64,000 nucleotides of DNA from Oegoconia quadripuncta (lineage: Eukaryota > Arthropoda > Insecta > Lepidoptera > Autostichidae): the NCBI GenBank assembly GCA_949316235.1, contig OX438750.1, forward strand, positions 17,362,865 through 17,426,864, written 5' to 3'. The position numbers and the translations under genes are program-made. A model generated the notes under the pieces. That model was not told where the DNA came from and ran no database searches. It saw only the letters and a program-made list of their open reading frames with translations. How positions within the stretch are numbered: the first letter of the stretch is position 1; every line of letters starts with the position of its first letter. This document shows positions 10,871 through 22,145 of the stretch, one piece after another.

Positions 10871-11671
10871 TTCACTCGAAAAAGATTTCCCTGTATATAC
10901 TATTTTGGCTTATAGTTAGTATAGTATATATATACTTATGACAATCTATAGAAATTTTTAGACGACAATTTACACAAATCTGTAGGGGAGAATGTATCCA
11001 AATCTTTAGATACGAAAATCCATATAATTCTTTACACATTTTATGTAACGACTAGTTAATAAATAAAAATAATTTTTGTTATACATAGCTACTATAATTT
11101 GTAGATTATTTTGGTAACATTAATGGCATCACCATAACAGCAAATCAAAGAATTGAGTGAGAAGCAGTTTGCGTGATTTTCGTATCTCCGTATAAATCGC
11201 CAACTTACCTGCCCAGCTGTTATTGCTAAATCATCCAACCAAGAATGCGTGGGATAAGTAGGGGACATGGCCAATAATTAATATCTAATGGCATTAATCA
11301 AATAAATATGTACATAAGTTACATAACAAATAAATATTATGTCTGATCCTAATAATATTTATGAACGATTTCAGTTATAATATAATAACTTGTATTCGAG
11401 GGCCAATTTTCACCAATGTAAATCTAGAGTTAACTAAACAATTGTGAAGATAACAAAAGTTAGTTACAACAAATGCATCAAAAACTAAATAGGTAGGTAC
11501 ACATGGATGAGTTGGAATCGTCTTGAGAAGAAAAGCGGTATGTGTTGATGTCTCATTTTTCAGTGGCGCACTTATGCTTGCTCCGGAACAAAACAATACT
11601 TGCATTATTGGTACTTATTGGTCCAAAAATCGGAAGATAACTAAAATTGAAAATTTGGAACACCCCCGAGA
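10871..11671. other. unique AT-rich DNA
   Basis: Nothing recognised. Short frames at 11092-11274 and 11375-11605 show no domain or signal. Confidence 0.45.
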
Positions 11672-12001
11672 AACCGCCTCCGTGGCTCAATGTAAACAAC
11701 ATTGGGTTTACGATTCGGAGGTCGCGGGTTCGATCCCCAGCGGGGTACATGTTTAAGTACTCGGTTTGGTTGGTGGTAGGGCATTTTAAATGTCCGCGTG
11801 GCTAGCTACCACCATCCTATCTAAATCTGCCGCCAAACAGCAATGTTAATAGCATTGTTGTGTTCCGGTTGTCAGAGATAAGATAGCCAGTCCCCCAAAT
11901 GTGTTGGGGTTTTCGGGTCAGTACGCTTCCACCTTCGACCTCATCTTTACTTAACATCAGGTGTGATTGAGGTTAAGTATCAACTCGTTGTGCAAAAAAA
12001 A
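11672..12001 (+). mobile_element. SINE-A, full length
   Basis: Good full copy from CCGCCTCCGTGGCTCAATG to TTGTGCAAAAAAAA. Both boxes of the polymerase III promoter are intact in the head (TGGCTCAATGT and GGTTCGATCCC). Confidence 0.92.
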
Positions 12002-12734
12002 CAGTCGATTATATCTCCCAGATAAACCAAACCAACTTGTTATTGCCATCAATTCATCATTGATGTCAGCTATTTCGAGACTTTGTAACATTTTGTGCTG
12101 AACTCTTTATTATCCGGAGAGGACTTTAAACTTAAATTAAAAAAATGAATACCTTCGAAAGACTCTGATAAACACACATACACAACGCCGTCACACCATA
12201 ACACGACGGCTGTTATTTCGTCGGGGATTAATAAGATGATTATCGTTCAGCCAGCTTCCTGACATGCGTTAAGTCGAAGTTGCAGTTGATGAGAATTGCT
12301 TTAAGTGGTTCATTAATGATGCAGCCTTGAATCAGATGATTTATATTGTTGCGGTGACATACCTAATACGTTCATAATTGATGTATTCTAATCCGACAGG
12401 CGACATTGCGATTAAAGTATCACTTCTGCGAGACCTTGTCATTAGAATTTTGTCATTTCGAAAGAGCTCACTTTCAAATACTTCAATATTCAACTAATGA
12501 TGTATAGATTTATTGATTTGTTACTGTATAGTTTTATTGATTTGTTACTAGTTTATAACCACTGGACAAATTTAATGTTACGACAGGTGAAGGTGGAACA
12601 TGTAACAGTGCTTTTGAAGAGGATAATTATATTTTATACTGCCTATATGACTCGTCCATTACTGGATAGAGCCCTTGCCACAGGTGCGATTTATGTCACT
12701 TTTCATGGTTGGATTTGTTCTAATTGCTACACTC
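12002..12734. other. unique DNA, possible regulatory sequence
   Basis: No repeat seen. 12220-12400 has several TAAT/ATTA cores (GGGATTAATAAGATGATTATC, TTCATTAATGATGCAG), which may only reflect composition. The 89-codon frame at 12497-12766 contains an internal duplication (YRFIDLLLYSFIDLLLVY) and runs into LINE remnants; not a credible gene. Confidence 0.35.
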
Positions 12735-12873
12735 TGAACAGATGGGATGAAATCGTAGATAAGTAGGGAAGTCGCTGAATGCAGGTCGTTGCCAATCAGT
12801 TGCTCTGGAAATTTATGGGGGAGGCCTATGTTCAGCAGTGGACTTCCAGTGGTTTGTATGATGATGATGATGA
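12735..12873 (+). mobile_element. RTE-type LINE 3' end remnant
   Basis: Near the end the forward strand reads MGEAYVQQWTSSG, the typical C terminus of RTE-clade reverse transcriptases, then a (GAT)n tail (ATGATGATGATGATGA). The upstream part is out of frame and has stops. 5'-truncated fossil. Confidence 0.7.
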
Positions 12874-12954
12874 ATGTAGTATTTACGTGTTGTCTTAAAA
12901 TTAGAGAGATGCTGTAACCCTACTGTCCCAAAACTTCAATTACTAATCTTATGT

Positions 12955-13213
12955 AAATAAATAAATATCTTTAGACATACACACAGCGCCATCTAGTTCC
13001 ACAGTAAGCAACTATAGGCTTGTGTTGTGAATACTAGATGGTTGATATACTTCATAAATACATTTTTTTTTGTAAATAAATACTTATTTTAAATGAAAAA
13101 CATCCATAACTCAGGTACACATGTCCGTATTCATCACACAAACATATGCCCCTAGCGGGATTCGAACCCGCAACCTTTTGGTATAGTGGTTTGAGTTGCT
13201 AACCACTACACCA
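12955..13213 (-). mobile_element. SINE-C, near full length
   Basis: From the minus strand: tRNA-like head with GTGTAGTGGTTAGCAACTC (A box region) and GGGTTCGAATCCCGC (B box), then ATGAATACGGACATG, TATTTATTTACAAAAA, CACAAGCCTATAGTTGC and AACTAGATGGCGCTGTGTG, ending near AAATATTTATTTATT. About 259 bp, non-coding. Confidence 0.85.
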
Positions 13214-13382
13214 AAATCGCCGCCAAACAACAATGTTATGTTTTCCGGTTGTCGGAGATAAGATAGCCAGTCCCCCAACTTCGGCCTCATCTTCACTTAA
13301 CATCAGGTGTGATTAATGTCAAGTGCTAACCTGTTGTGCAAAAAAATATATTTTTTTATGCACAACAGGTTAGCACTTGACC
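13214..13382. mobile_element. two SINE-A fragments, tail to tail
   Basis: 13214-13347 is a forward, 5'-truncated and internally deleted SINE-A ending ACCTGTTGTGCAAAAAAAT. 13348-13382 is a reverse SINE-A tail. Facing each other they form a palindrome about 20 bases per arm centred near 13350 (GTTGTGCA and TGCACAAC). Confidence 0.8.
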
Positions 13383-13392
13383 CGTGACCGTG

Positions 13393-13444
13393 AGGACCAT
13401 TTACAATTTGATAATGTATTCATTAGCAAATTGTAAATGGTCCT
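13393..13444. repeat. compact 52-nt hairpin
   Basis: AGGACCATTTACAATTTG (13393-13410) pairs perfectly with 13427-13444. The stem continues as TAATG/CATTA past one mismatch, leaving the loop TATT. It sits directly after the SINE tail. It may be a MITE remnant; whether it is transcribed is unknown. Confidence 0.8.
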
Positions 13445-13771
13445 AGCTGTATAATATGTAGTGTGTAATTCAGTTATTGTACAGAATATCTAGTTATTCT
13501 ATACAACATCAAGTTCATCTAGGCAATGTGTAAAATATTACCTACATACAGTACCTAGTTAATTATGAAATACCTAGGAATTGTATGTAATGCCATTAGG
13601 ACGCCAGTTAAAGATATGAAATGATACAAATAAAACACTTTTACCAGAACTACAATCATACCGAATTCACCAGAATCGGTGAAGGACACTTCGCGAGATT
13701 CGCTTGTCAGAAAAATCTGGCGCTGTTGATTAGGTTTGTTAGGTCTTTTTTTTGTTACAATTAAATAATAC

Positions 13772-14016
13772 AATAATAAATATCCTTGGACATACACACA
13801 ACACCATCTAGTTATACATTAAGCAACTATAGGCTTGTGTTGTGGATACCAGATGGTTGATATACTACACAAATACATATTTTTTTTGTAAATAAATACA
13901 TATATAAATGAAAAACATCCATAACTCGGGAACACGTCTATATTCATCATACAAACATTCGAACCCCCAACCTTTTGGTATAGTGGTCAGAGTTGCTAAC
14001 CACTACACCAAACATG
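13772..14016 (-). mobile_element. SINE-C, near full length
   Basis: Same order as the 12955 copy: ATATCCTTGGACATACACAC, CACCATCTAGTTATAC, AGGCTTGTGTTGTGGATACC, then the head end TGCTAACCACTACACCAAAC. It lacks the CCCCTAGCGGG step before the B box. Same orientation as the copy 560 bp to its left. Confidence 0.85.
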
Positions 14017-15218
14017 TCGTGAAATAAATTATATTTCATACCTACATTGCCTGAACGTATAGCCGTTCTGTGGAATGCCTAGGTGTTCTATAGAATACCG
14101 GATTATACAGATATGTATAATAGAATAAAGATAATACAAAAATAAAATACTCTTCTCGGTGTCTTCTCTTTTCTAGTCTCGAAATACTATCTAAACGGAG
14201 TCTAAATGTCTACGGATTTTGATACCGTTTTCACTATCATTTAGAGAATTTCTTCCGGAAGGTCTGTATGTATAATATATCATTTTATATAACAAGATTT
14301 TTATATAGAAAGTAATTGCACCAGTGCAATGCCGGGACGGGGTCAATAGATTCATATAAGTGGAACTAAAAAAATCAAGTCTGCATTTTTGGTAATAATC
14401 TTGCAATAAAAATCGGAACGTCTTGTCTCTATATTTTCCATTATATTTGAAATAACGTTTTTAATCGCCTGTGGTTTGAGATAACTTCAAGAAAACGCAT
14501 ATCAACTAAACAGCAATCACAGTCGCGGTTAATTATACATACAGTACTTATAAATAATCTTCAATTATTGTTTACGACTAATAACTCCGCAACTAGCGCG
14601 ATCGTTAACAAGTTTACCGCGGTCGCAATCAGAAATGACCGATATATGAGGAACGTTTACGATTCGTGTTAAGGAAACCACAATAACCGATTTTTGAGAC
14701 CCACTTCGGGCACTCGTGTGTAACGGGCTTTAATGATATAATAATAGTAGACGCATTACCGGCCGTCGCGTGTGTAATTGTCTTTATGTGTGTTGCTCGG
14801 GTGGCCATGGATTAGAGTCTATTTGGATTGCTAGATTAGGAGTAAATATGTAACATGTACAGTCTGAATGTAGGTGTAGGAGAATAGTGTGGAGTTTAGT
14901 AGTAGATGGTCCCATTCCGAAACTAGTCACGATATAGTCTCAAATAGTGCCATTCCCAGAATGTGTCGTCCACGGTTGGTCCCAGATGGTGTCGACAGGA
15001 CGAAGTGCGACAGGACGCGGCTCCGACAGAAACATACATACATTTATCCCAATTGGGGTGGTCAGAGATATCCCAAACACGTTCGTTTAGATTCCAAACA
15101 ATTAAAATTTAATCTTTGAAACGAAATCCACATTTCGTCTTTTAAATACAGTAATGCACAAAAAATGTAACAGGGGTTGAAGAAAAATAAAGAAACATTT
15201 ACTCTATGATTTATGCAT
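14017..15218. other. unique DNA, Rep-2 scrap, possible regulatory island
   Basis: 14560-14810 is more complex than its surroundings (GCGCGATCGTTAACAAG, CCGCGGTCGCAATC, AGGAAACCACAATAACCG) and matches no repeat in the window. 15043-15115 carries a short Rep-2 piece (ATCCCAATTGGGGTGGTCAG, GAGATATCCC). No exon supported. Confidence 0.35.
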
Positions 15219-15221
15219 ATT

Positions 15222-15358
15222 GGTGTCGATTCGGTTGTACACGAACTAAACTAAAACCAGATTTAGACTGGTGCTGTCACGTTATATTGTTCCAGAGAGA
15301 AGAAGACAGACCTACTTTAAAATTGTTTTTAGTTTAGTTTTACAACCGAAACGACACC
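15222..15358. mobile_element. 137-bp MITE
   Basis: Ends are inverted: GGTGTCGATTCGG at the left against CCGAAACGACACC at the right. The arms continue through ACTAAACTAAAACCAG and TTTAGTTTAG. ATT lies on both sides (15219-15221, 15359-15361). A second copy is at 34151-34290 and a shrunken one near 58538-58603. No coding capacity; it must depend on a transposase from elsewhere. Confidence 0.85.
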
Positions 15359-15412
15359 ATTAGCTGTACCTATATATAGCTTGGGACTAAATAATTGATG
15401 ATCCGAAATATA

Positions 15413-15863
15413 CAATGTGTCCCGGAGAGAAGTGACCAGCGGGCGTAGTTTGAAAATTTATACAAAATTATCGATAAATCATTTAAATTTAGAGACCTAA
15501 CTGCTTTTGTTTTTTAAAAATTGTTAATCCTTTTTTTTTAATAGACATGTCTGACCTTCTGCACTATTTTAGTCATAATTTCTTTGTTTTTACGTCTTTC
15601 CCAATTCTTTTTTTTTTAATTCAGTGCTGTTATTATTATTCATCAAATGAAGTTATGAAAATTATCCCAAAACAAATAAATAATTTATTAAAAAAGAAAT
15701 AAACTTAAAATTCGACCAACAAAACTGTATTTCTTTAAGTTTAAAAATAAAAAAACGAAAAATGTCCCTATAACATCATGTTTTTTTTTAATTATTATGA
15801 TACTACATGATATTCTCTAAAATATCCTCGAACAATGTTTTTAGTTATTTCAAATAAATGTGA
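15413..15863. repeat. left terminal inverted repeat
   Basis: Pairs with 17387-17835. Shared landmarks include GACCAGCGGGCGTAGTTTG, ATTATCGATAAATCATTT, TTCGACCAACAAAACTG and ATTCTCTAAAATATCC. AT-rich, with homopolymer runs that differ in length between the two arms. Confidence 0.85.
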
Positions 15864-16075
15864 ACGTACGAGACATTGAAATTGACCTTTTATGCTCCAG
15901 TAACTAGATAGAGATAAGTTTAAAAAAATGAAAGTAATGTTTTAAGCAGTTTATTTGCACATTTAAGTGTTTTGTTATTACAATGAATCATTTTGATTTT
16001 TGACATGATAGTTTAATAATAAATAAAAGATACTTAATTTGTTAAAATGGTTGTTTATTAAGAAAAATCAGGTAA

Positions 16076-17147
16076 TTAATTAATTATGTTTTCAAAATGA
16101 CCGCCGTCAGCGGTTATGCAGGCCAGGGCCCTAAATGACATCCTTAGTGTAGTTCGCCTTATTTCTGCATGATTCTGCGCTATTTCTGCGGCAGCAGCAT
16201 CGATTCTCTGTTTCAGCTGGTCTCTTGAAATTATTGGCACAGCATAAACTTTTTGCTTCATGTAGCCCCAGAAATAATAATCAAGAGGCGTCAAGTCTGG
16301 TGACCTCGGGGGCCATGCTACTGGACCGCCTCTGCCAATCCATCTTGGATAATTTTCATTGATGAATTCACGTACCGATTGTGCATAATGTGCCGGGGCT
16401 CCATCTAATTGAAAGTACATGTGACGTCTCGTCAGCAAAGGGATGTCCTCTAATAATTGTGGGAGATCATTGCGTAAAAAATTCAGCATGACCTCTTGCG
16501 TAAGTCTTCTTGGCAATTCAAATGGGCCAATAATTAAATCATCAATAATTCCAGCCCACATGTTTACAGAAAACTCGTATTGAAACGAGGTCTCCCTCAC
16601 TGCATATGGATTTTCAGCGGCCCATATGTGCAAATTTCGGTGGTTGGTTATTCCGGCCCTGGTGAAAGTAGCCTCGTCGGTCCATAAAACGCGCTTTATA
16701 AAGTCAGGATTAAGCCTGTGTTGACGTAATATCCATGTACAAAATACCAACCTCGGTATACTGTATATTTTGAGCGCGTCGATAATGGTAGGGGTGAAGT
16801 CCCTCTTTCTTCAATACGCGCCAGACGCGCATTCTTGTTATCCCCAGCCTGATAGCAATTCTGCGAATGCTTATCGTTGGATCAGCTGTTACTAAACGTA
16901 ACACCTGCTCGTCGATGTCCATACGAACAGCAGGAGCAGGTTGTACGGGTTCATTTCGTCTGCGACGTAAACCCATTTCACTCATTTGGCGATGTACTGC
17001 GATAAACGAGCGATATCCAAGTACGACCCGGTTGGGATATCGTCTTCTGTACTCCGCAACGGCAGCTCGTGCGTTCCCGTCACAAAAACCATACACAAAA
17101 TGCATATCAGCCACATGAGAAGGTTGTAAATTTGCAAGTCTAGACAT
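16076..17147 (-). pseudogene. transposase, DUF4817-type HTH plus DDE domain, one frameshift
   Basis: The cut-and-paste transposase of the surrounding element, in two overlapping frames. The first (17147-16710, 145 residues) starts MSRLANLQPSHVADMHFVYG and has the DUF4817-like helix-turn-helix (VYGFCDGNARAAVAEYRRR), then a second helical region (TISIRRIAIRLGITRMRVWRVL). The second (to 16076) carries the catalytic domain: WTDEATFTR (first Asp), LDGAPAHYA (second Asp), RSPDLTPLDYYFWGYMK (third Asp). Forty residues lie between the second Asp and the LTPLD Asp, or 35 to the SPD Asp. The frames cross near 16740-16750, in the linker before the first catalytic Asp. All three acids survive, so one small indel seems to be the main lesion. 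The spacing is near that of the rosa-like DD41D group; I am not certain of the clade. Confidence 0.88.
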
Positions 17148-17386
17148 TTTAAAACAAAGTCACAAATTTAAACAGTAGTCCTCGAAACTCGGAAGCGCAC
17201 TAATTGAATTCAAAGACGTAGCGTCACGGACACAAGGAACGATCGACTAACTAATAATAAGCAAATTGGAGCCGGTCTGAGAAAAGTGGCGGGGGGCGGG
17301 AGGACAGGAGCTATACGATAACAGCTAGTAATTTTTTACCTGCTCTATCCTTATTTGAAGGTCACAATTCAACACATTGTACTTTG

Positions 17387-17835
17387 GCACACGTTTGAAA
17401 TTGATAGAAATATTGTTCTAGGATATTTTAGAGAATATCATGTAGTATCATAATAATTAAAAAAAAACATGATGTTATAGGGACATTTTTCGTTTTTTTA
17501 ATTTTAAACTTAAAAAAATACAGTTTTGTTGGTCGAATTTTAAGTTTATTTCTTTTTTACTAAATTATTTATTTGTTTTGGGATAATTTTCATAACCTAA
17601 TTTGATTAATAATAATAACAGCACTGAATTAAAAAAAAAAGAATTGGGAAACACGTAAAAACAAAGAAATTATGACTAAAATAGTGCAGGAGGTCATACA
17701 TGTCTATTAAAAAAAAAGGATTAACAATTTTTAAAAAACAAAAGCAGTTAGGTCTCTAAATTTAAATGATTTATCGATAATTTTGTATAAATTTTCAAAC
17801 TACGCCCGCTGGTCACTTCTCTCCGGGACACATTG
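17387..17835. repeat. right terminal inverted repeat
   Basis: Reverse complement of the left arm. The inner boundary is blurred; pairing fades upstream of TTTGAAATTGATAG near 17390. Confidence 0.85.
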
Positions 17836-17837
17836 TA

Positions 17838-18547
17838 TTTACTAACATATTTCGGACATTACTAATATTGCTTGTAATCCGTGTGGGATTCGTTTATTTA
17901 TGTCATGTATAATTCATTTATCACGCGGAAACAACTCACTACATCGGGATAGAAAGTATCATATATCCTATTACAGGACATGCCTATTCCTACCTTCGTA
18001 TCTTTTAATAACTTTGAGCAACAAACATCCACCAATCAACAAAAATCACATTTAACCACTTGTGCAATTATTACGCTAGTTGAAAATGCATGTAATATTT
18101 AAATTTTACAATCCGTCCTATGACATAAATATTTGTATGCCTATATTGGCTGATCACAGAGATCAAAGAAATATCTGTTACCTTGTATCCCAATAACATT
18201 TTTTGATTGATTGATTCACATCCAAACTTTCTCATTTATATTATTAGTTGGATTCCTAAAAGTCACCGAACGTATGGTTACCTATTCAGAGACCATCAGA
18301 TTTCAAATATTTCGCGTGATGATTCCGTGATGGACGTCGGGACTATAATTTTATGTAATTCGGCCGCAGATTAGGACACACAACATAACCTCCAAATGTT
18401 GGATCATACAGACAATATACGAGCATGGTAGCAGTTGGCCAATTTGAAAAAAATACAGATGAAGAAAATTTTTTGCCGTTACATATTAAAGTTTATTACG
18501 TTTCGTTGTTCTTCCAAATTGAATTTGTTGTTCGCTGTGGTTACCTG
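17838..18547. other. unique AT-rich DNA
   Basis: No repeat, RNA or exon recognised. Confidence 0.45.
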
Positions 18548-18669
18548 CCATATTCTACATCCATTATAGTCATAGATATAAGTATCTATAACTATAATGG
18601 ATGTAGAATATGGATGTAGAATATATTGTTAATTACATGGAACGGTCAGCCGTTTCATGTAATTAACAA
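18548..18669. repeat. two adjacent hairpins
   Basis: Hairpin 1 (18548-18613): CCATATTCTACATCCATTAT and onward pairs with the following half over 31 bases with one mismatch and a tiny loop. Hairpin 2 (18626-18669): TTGTTAATTACATGGAACGG pairs with CCGTTTCATGTAATTAACAA with one mismatch and loop TCAG. ATGTAGAATAT is repeated between them. They may be MITE ends, cruciform-forming DNA or precursor-like RNA. Confidence 0.8.
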
Positions 18670-18714
18670 ACTTAAATATGTGTTTAGTTACTTAGACGAT
18701 CGTACATACATATA

Positions 18715-18905
18715 CAACGTCACGACCTTTATCCCAAATGGGATAGTCAGAGATATCCCAAACATTAACGTTTGGGTGATCCAAATATTTGAAACGACAT
18801 GTGTATGTGAACCGTGTGGTTAACATTTAAATAAATATAAAAATACAAATATGACAGGGGGTAAGCCCATCGGCATTGAATCGTGTAAATCTCTAAATGT
18901 TTTTT
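18715..18905 (+). repeat. Rep-2 dispersed repeat, best copy
   Basis: Landmarks in order: CGTCACGACCTTTATCCC, GTCAGAGATATCCC, CATTAACGTTTGGGTGATCC, TTGAAACGACATG, GACAGGGGGTAAGCCCATCG, TTTTTGGTGGAAAGTC. The same order is found at 58098 and, in reverse, at 21960 and 43490. Non-coding; I cannot name the family. Confidence 0.7.
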
Positions 18906-18937
18906 GGTGGAAAGTCACATAGTCCTGTCGAGTTTAG

Positions 18938-19195
18938 GTTTTTTTTTTACGCACAATGCCGCCAAGCAGCAATGTTAATAGCATTGTAGTGTTCCGGTTG
19001 TCAGAGATAAATAGCCAGTCACCCAAATGTGTTGGGGTTTCCGGGTCAGTACGCTTCCACCTTCCACCTCATCTTCTTCTTCATCTTCACTTACCATCAG
19101 GTGTGATTGAGGTGAAGCTCCAACCCGTTGTTCATAAAAACAATAAAAACCGGTTGTTACTTGACCTCAATCACACCTGATGTTAAGTGAAAATG
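18938..19195. mobile_element. rearranged SINE-A pieces
   Basis: 18958-19140 is a forward SINE-A lacking the head and first body segment (starts TGCCGCCAAGCAGCAATG). It is bounded by reverse tail pieces at 18938-18957 (TTTTTTTTACGCACAA) and 19147-19195 (TTGACCTCAATCACACC). A TCTTCTTCT expansion lies inside the forward piece. Confidence 0.7.
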
Positions 19196-21595
19196 TTAGG
19201 TACAATTCATATATTGTGATGAGTCCAAAGACGTTAAATTTTACCTAGTCCTTATATTTATACAGTTAGAGTTATACAGTTACAGTCAAACTTATATATT
19301 ACTGCGTATGGACCTGATCGTTGAAACTATCAAAATGGCACCACTTCATTGGTGTTAAAATGGAAGTTTGGTACCAAAGAGAACTCAATCATACACAGAC
19401 TTCGTTCGCGAACTGTCGTGTCAAATGCTGATTTATGTTGTAAAGAAATGCATCACTTACCACAGAAGAGGTGCCAAAAACCATGCGAGTATCTTTTAAG
19501 TATAACAAACGTAATGTATTACTCGTAAAATTTTTTTAATCAATATTGTAATTTGTTCTTGCACTACATACTTTTTTAGTTTTGTTGTCTGTAATTTATT
19601 TGTTGGTTTATAAACGCTTAATGTGTATAAGTAGGCAATTAGTGTCATCTTCTCCAAAAGGAGGGAGTAAGAACCCAGTGGTTGCATGGAAGAAATCACT
19701 TCCATTGATAAGGCCGCCATATTTTTAAGTTCCATGTTTATACGTAACTACTGTTGGTGTACCAATAGAGGATATTTGTATTGTAGTGTATTTGTAGGTA
19801 GTAATTATGTCCTCAATTAAGGATAAGAGAAGGATCCATATAAGCCTGTTTTTTTTAAAATTAGTGTAGAAGTGTGTTAACAATCTTGCATCAGTTAAAA
19901 ATGCAGAGATTTCGGGTTGGATTCCCAGCGGGTACAGTTTATCTCTGTTCAATTGGAAGGGCATTTTATATTGTCCGCCTGCTCACCTGTCATTATAAAA
20001 AACAAACAAATCCATCAACTCAAGGTAGGTATTAGTGTTAAATAATCATGAAGACACGTCCAGGACGTCCTTGGTGTATCGCTCACGTCAAACGAGACGT
20101 GCTCTCGATTACAATGAGAAATAATCGGGTGGTTTTTTTTCTCAAAACCGTTGGTAAAGGAATGCGACGCAAAAACGATGGCAAAAACGTCGTCACACGT
20201 GGGTAATGCTAATGCCATATGGGCTTATGGTCTTATTTCAAGTTGATTTTGCATACTGATGATGTCATTTTCGATTATATAGGGTCATCCAGAGAAAGAT
20301 TACAATTTGGTGAAGTTTCCTACTGTGGGCTTAGTTTAGATTAAAAGTAGCTACTTATAAGCTGCGCAGTGGCGAGGACAGCGTTTTGTCACAGGGTAGA
20401 CATAATGAAATTAGAAATATACAACTACTGTGGAGACGGGGGGAATGCGGGTCAGTGGGTAATGCAGATCACTTCAAAATCTGCCGAACCAAAAGCTTAA
20501 GTATGGCTCTATTTCACGGAGTCTATTTTTTATTTTATTATGAGACTGATATTAATATCCAAAAACGACATATGCGATATTCGACACCTAATTAGTTGTA
20601 CTTGATTATTAACTATTAAGAAATTAAAAGACTGATAATTTGTTGATCACAGTAATGACATTTCTAAAGTGACTCACCCCGTCTCCCCCTACTTTTATAG
20701 CAAGGATTGAGATCGAGTGTCACTCATAATATTATTTTATACTTTGCATTATCTTATTGTTATTTTTTTCCGTTTTTGTATATCTAATGTGTCGTTCAGT
20801 GTTTCAAAGTTGGGCCAAACTACTTTAATGAAATTAAATGAGATGAAATAAAAAGCATTCATTCATGTAGGCAATACAATATGCACTTATGAACGTAATT
20901 TGTTTTTTAAACTACCACTAGCTCGGAACGCGACCACTACTGAGAAGAGCTAGCGAGAGAGTCAGGTCAAGTTTTCACTCGAAAAGAAGAAGTGTGTCAA
21001 ATAAACGAAATCTATTCTATTCTAAATGCGTCACATCCTTGCACAGAGCACCCGTGATTATCACATTAGAAATTTAGATGCATGACTTAAAAAATAAGCT
21101 GGATAAGTATGAGACAACGAGCCTCATACAAGCTCCAGTATTCAGTAAGGCTTCGACTATAAATTATCTTTTAGTTGGAGTATGTGGTCAGTCTCCTTTG
21201 TTTGCGCAAGTCCATCTACATACCTAATGGGATATTTTAAAACTCAATCATTAGGCTATTGTTTACAGCAAAAACAGTAAATTGTCGCAGCGTCCTGTAT
21301 ACATGAAAAACATGATAAGTACCTATATTGTAAGTAATGACCTATTGTGTTGATGGACATTATGGGATAACATTATTTGCTTGTTATGCACGACAAGTAA
21401 GGATATTGTAAACATATAGATTATTGCCATTATAAAGTCGTGTAGTATATCGGGTGGAATTACAGATAAGTGTTGACTGCAACAGCCGTTACTAGGCAAT
21501 TTTCCGTTCGATGGCTAATAATTTGGCGTTTAGCTCGCAGGCGTTCGATCTCTAAATTTGGTATCAAGTAATTAATATCGAATATCAGAGAAAAT
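19196..21595. other. mostly unique DNA
   Basis: About 19915-19990 looks like an old SINE-A head and first segment (TTCGGGTTGGATTCCCAGCG, GGGCATTTTATATTGTCCGCC). 20915-20960 (CTCGGAACGCGACCACTACTG, GAGAAGAGCTAGCGAG) looks like a reverse LINE 3' UTR of the kind at 25970. About 19600-19790 (GGAGGGAGTAAGAACCC, GATAAGGCCGCCATATT, GATATTTGTATTGTAGTG) resembles the 29245 LINE tail. No exon supported. Confidence 0.4.
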
Positions 21596-21597
21596 CT

Positions 21598-21740
21598 GCG
21601 TCGGTGGCTCACGCGGTCTCCCAATTTGGGAGGTCCGGGTTCGATTCCCAGGCAGGCCCACACTCCCTCATTATACGAGGGAAGCCCTATTATCCCTGCA
21701 GTGGGATGTTTACGGGCTGAGATGAGATCAAAGTCTCCAG
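21598..21740 (+). repeat. tRNA-headed SINE of another family
   Basis: Opens CGTCGGTGGCTCACGCGG (A-box-like) and GGTCCGGGTTCGATTCCC (B box), then CGAGGGAAGCCCTATTATCCC and GCAGTGGGATGTTTACGGGC. Only one copy in the window. The body differs from SINE-A, -B and -C. Confidence 0.65.
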
Positions 21741-21959
21741 CCACATCATTTCTAGTGTAATGCAAAATATACGTCCTCTCAAAATGTATTTTCACACTAA
21801 AAGCTAAAAGTCCAGCTCACTGACAGATCATCACCTTCCCGGTGGTTATCTTGACATTTGACACATCTCATAGCGTCTTGTAGCATAATCAAGGAGTAAG
21901 TACGAAAATGTTAATGTATTACGAGACAAACATTATTTGCGGTTAATTTGTTATCATTT

Positions 21960-22145
21960 CATGTGCAACCAGTAGAGACGAGAACGAACGAAGAGTCCCG
22001 TGGTTATCGTAAAACGACTATAGGACTTTCCACCAAAAAACCTCTACAGATTTCCACGTTTCAACGGCGATGGGCTCACCCCCTATCACGTTTATATCTA
22101 TATAATTTCCTGAACTCTTTAATTTTTAGAACACCCAAACATTAA
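21960..22145 (-). repeat. Rep-2 dispersed repeat
   Basis: Reverse copy. Landmarks: GACTTTCCACCAAAAAACCTC, GGCGATGGGCTCACCCCC, GAACACCCAAACATTAATG. Lacks the ATCCCAAATGGGG end. Confidence 0.65.

Larger units (their letters stand above)
15413..17835 (-). mobile_element. 2.4-kb Tc1/mariner-superfamily element with long TIRs
   Basis: The ends are exact inverted matches (CAATGTGTCCCGGAGAGAAG at the left) and TA stands just outside at 15411-15412 and 17836-17837, the standard target duplication of this superfamily. The terminal inverted repeats run unusually far: about 15413-15863 and 17387-17835, roughly 450 bp each with a few indels. The transposase gene lies between them on the minus strand. 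Classical mariner and Tc1 TIRs are usually under 250 bp. It is a recognisable but inactive copy because the gene is frameshifted. Confidence 0.9.
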
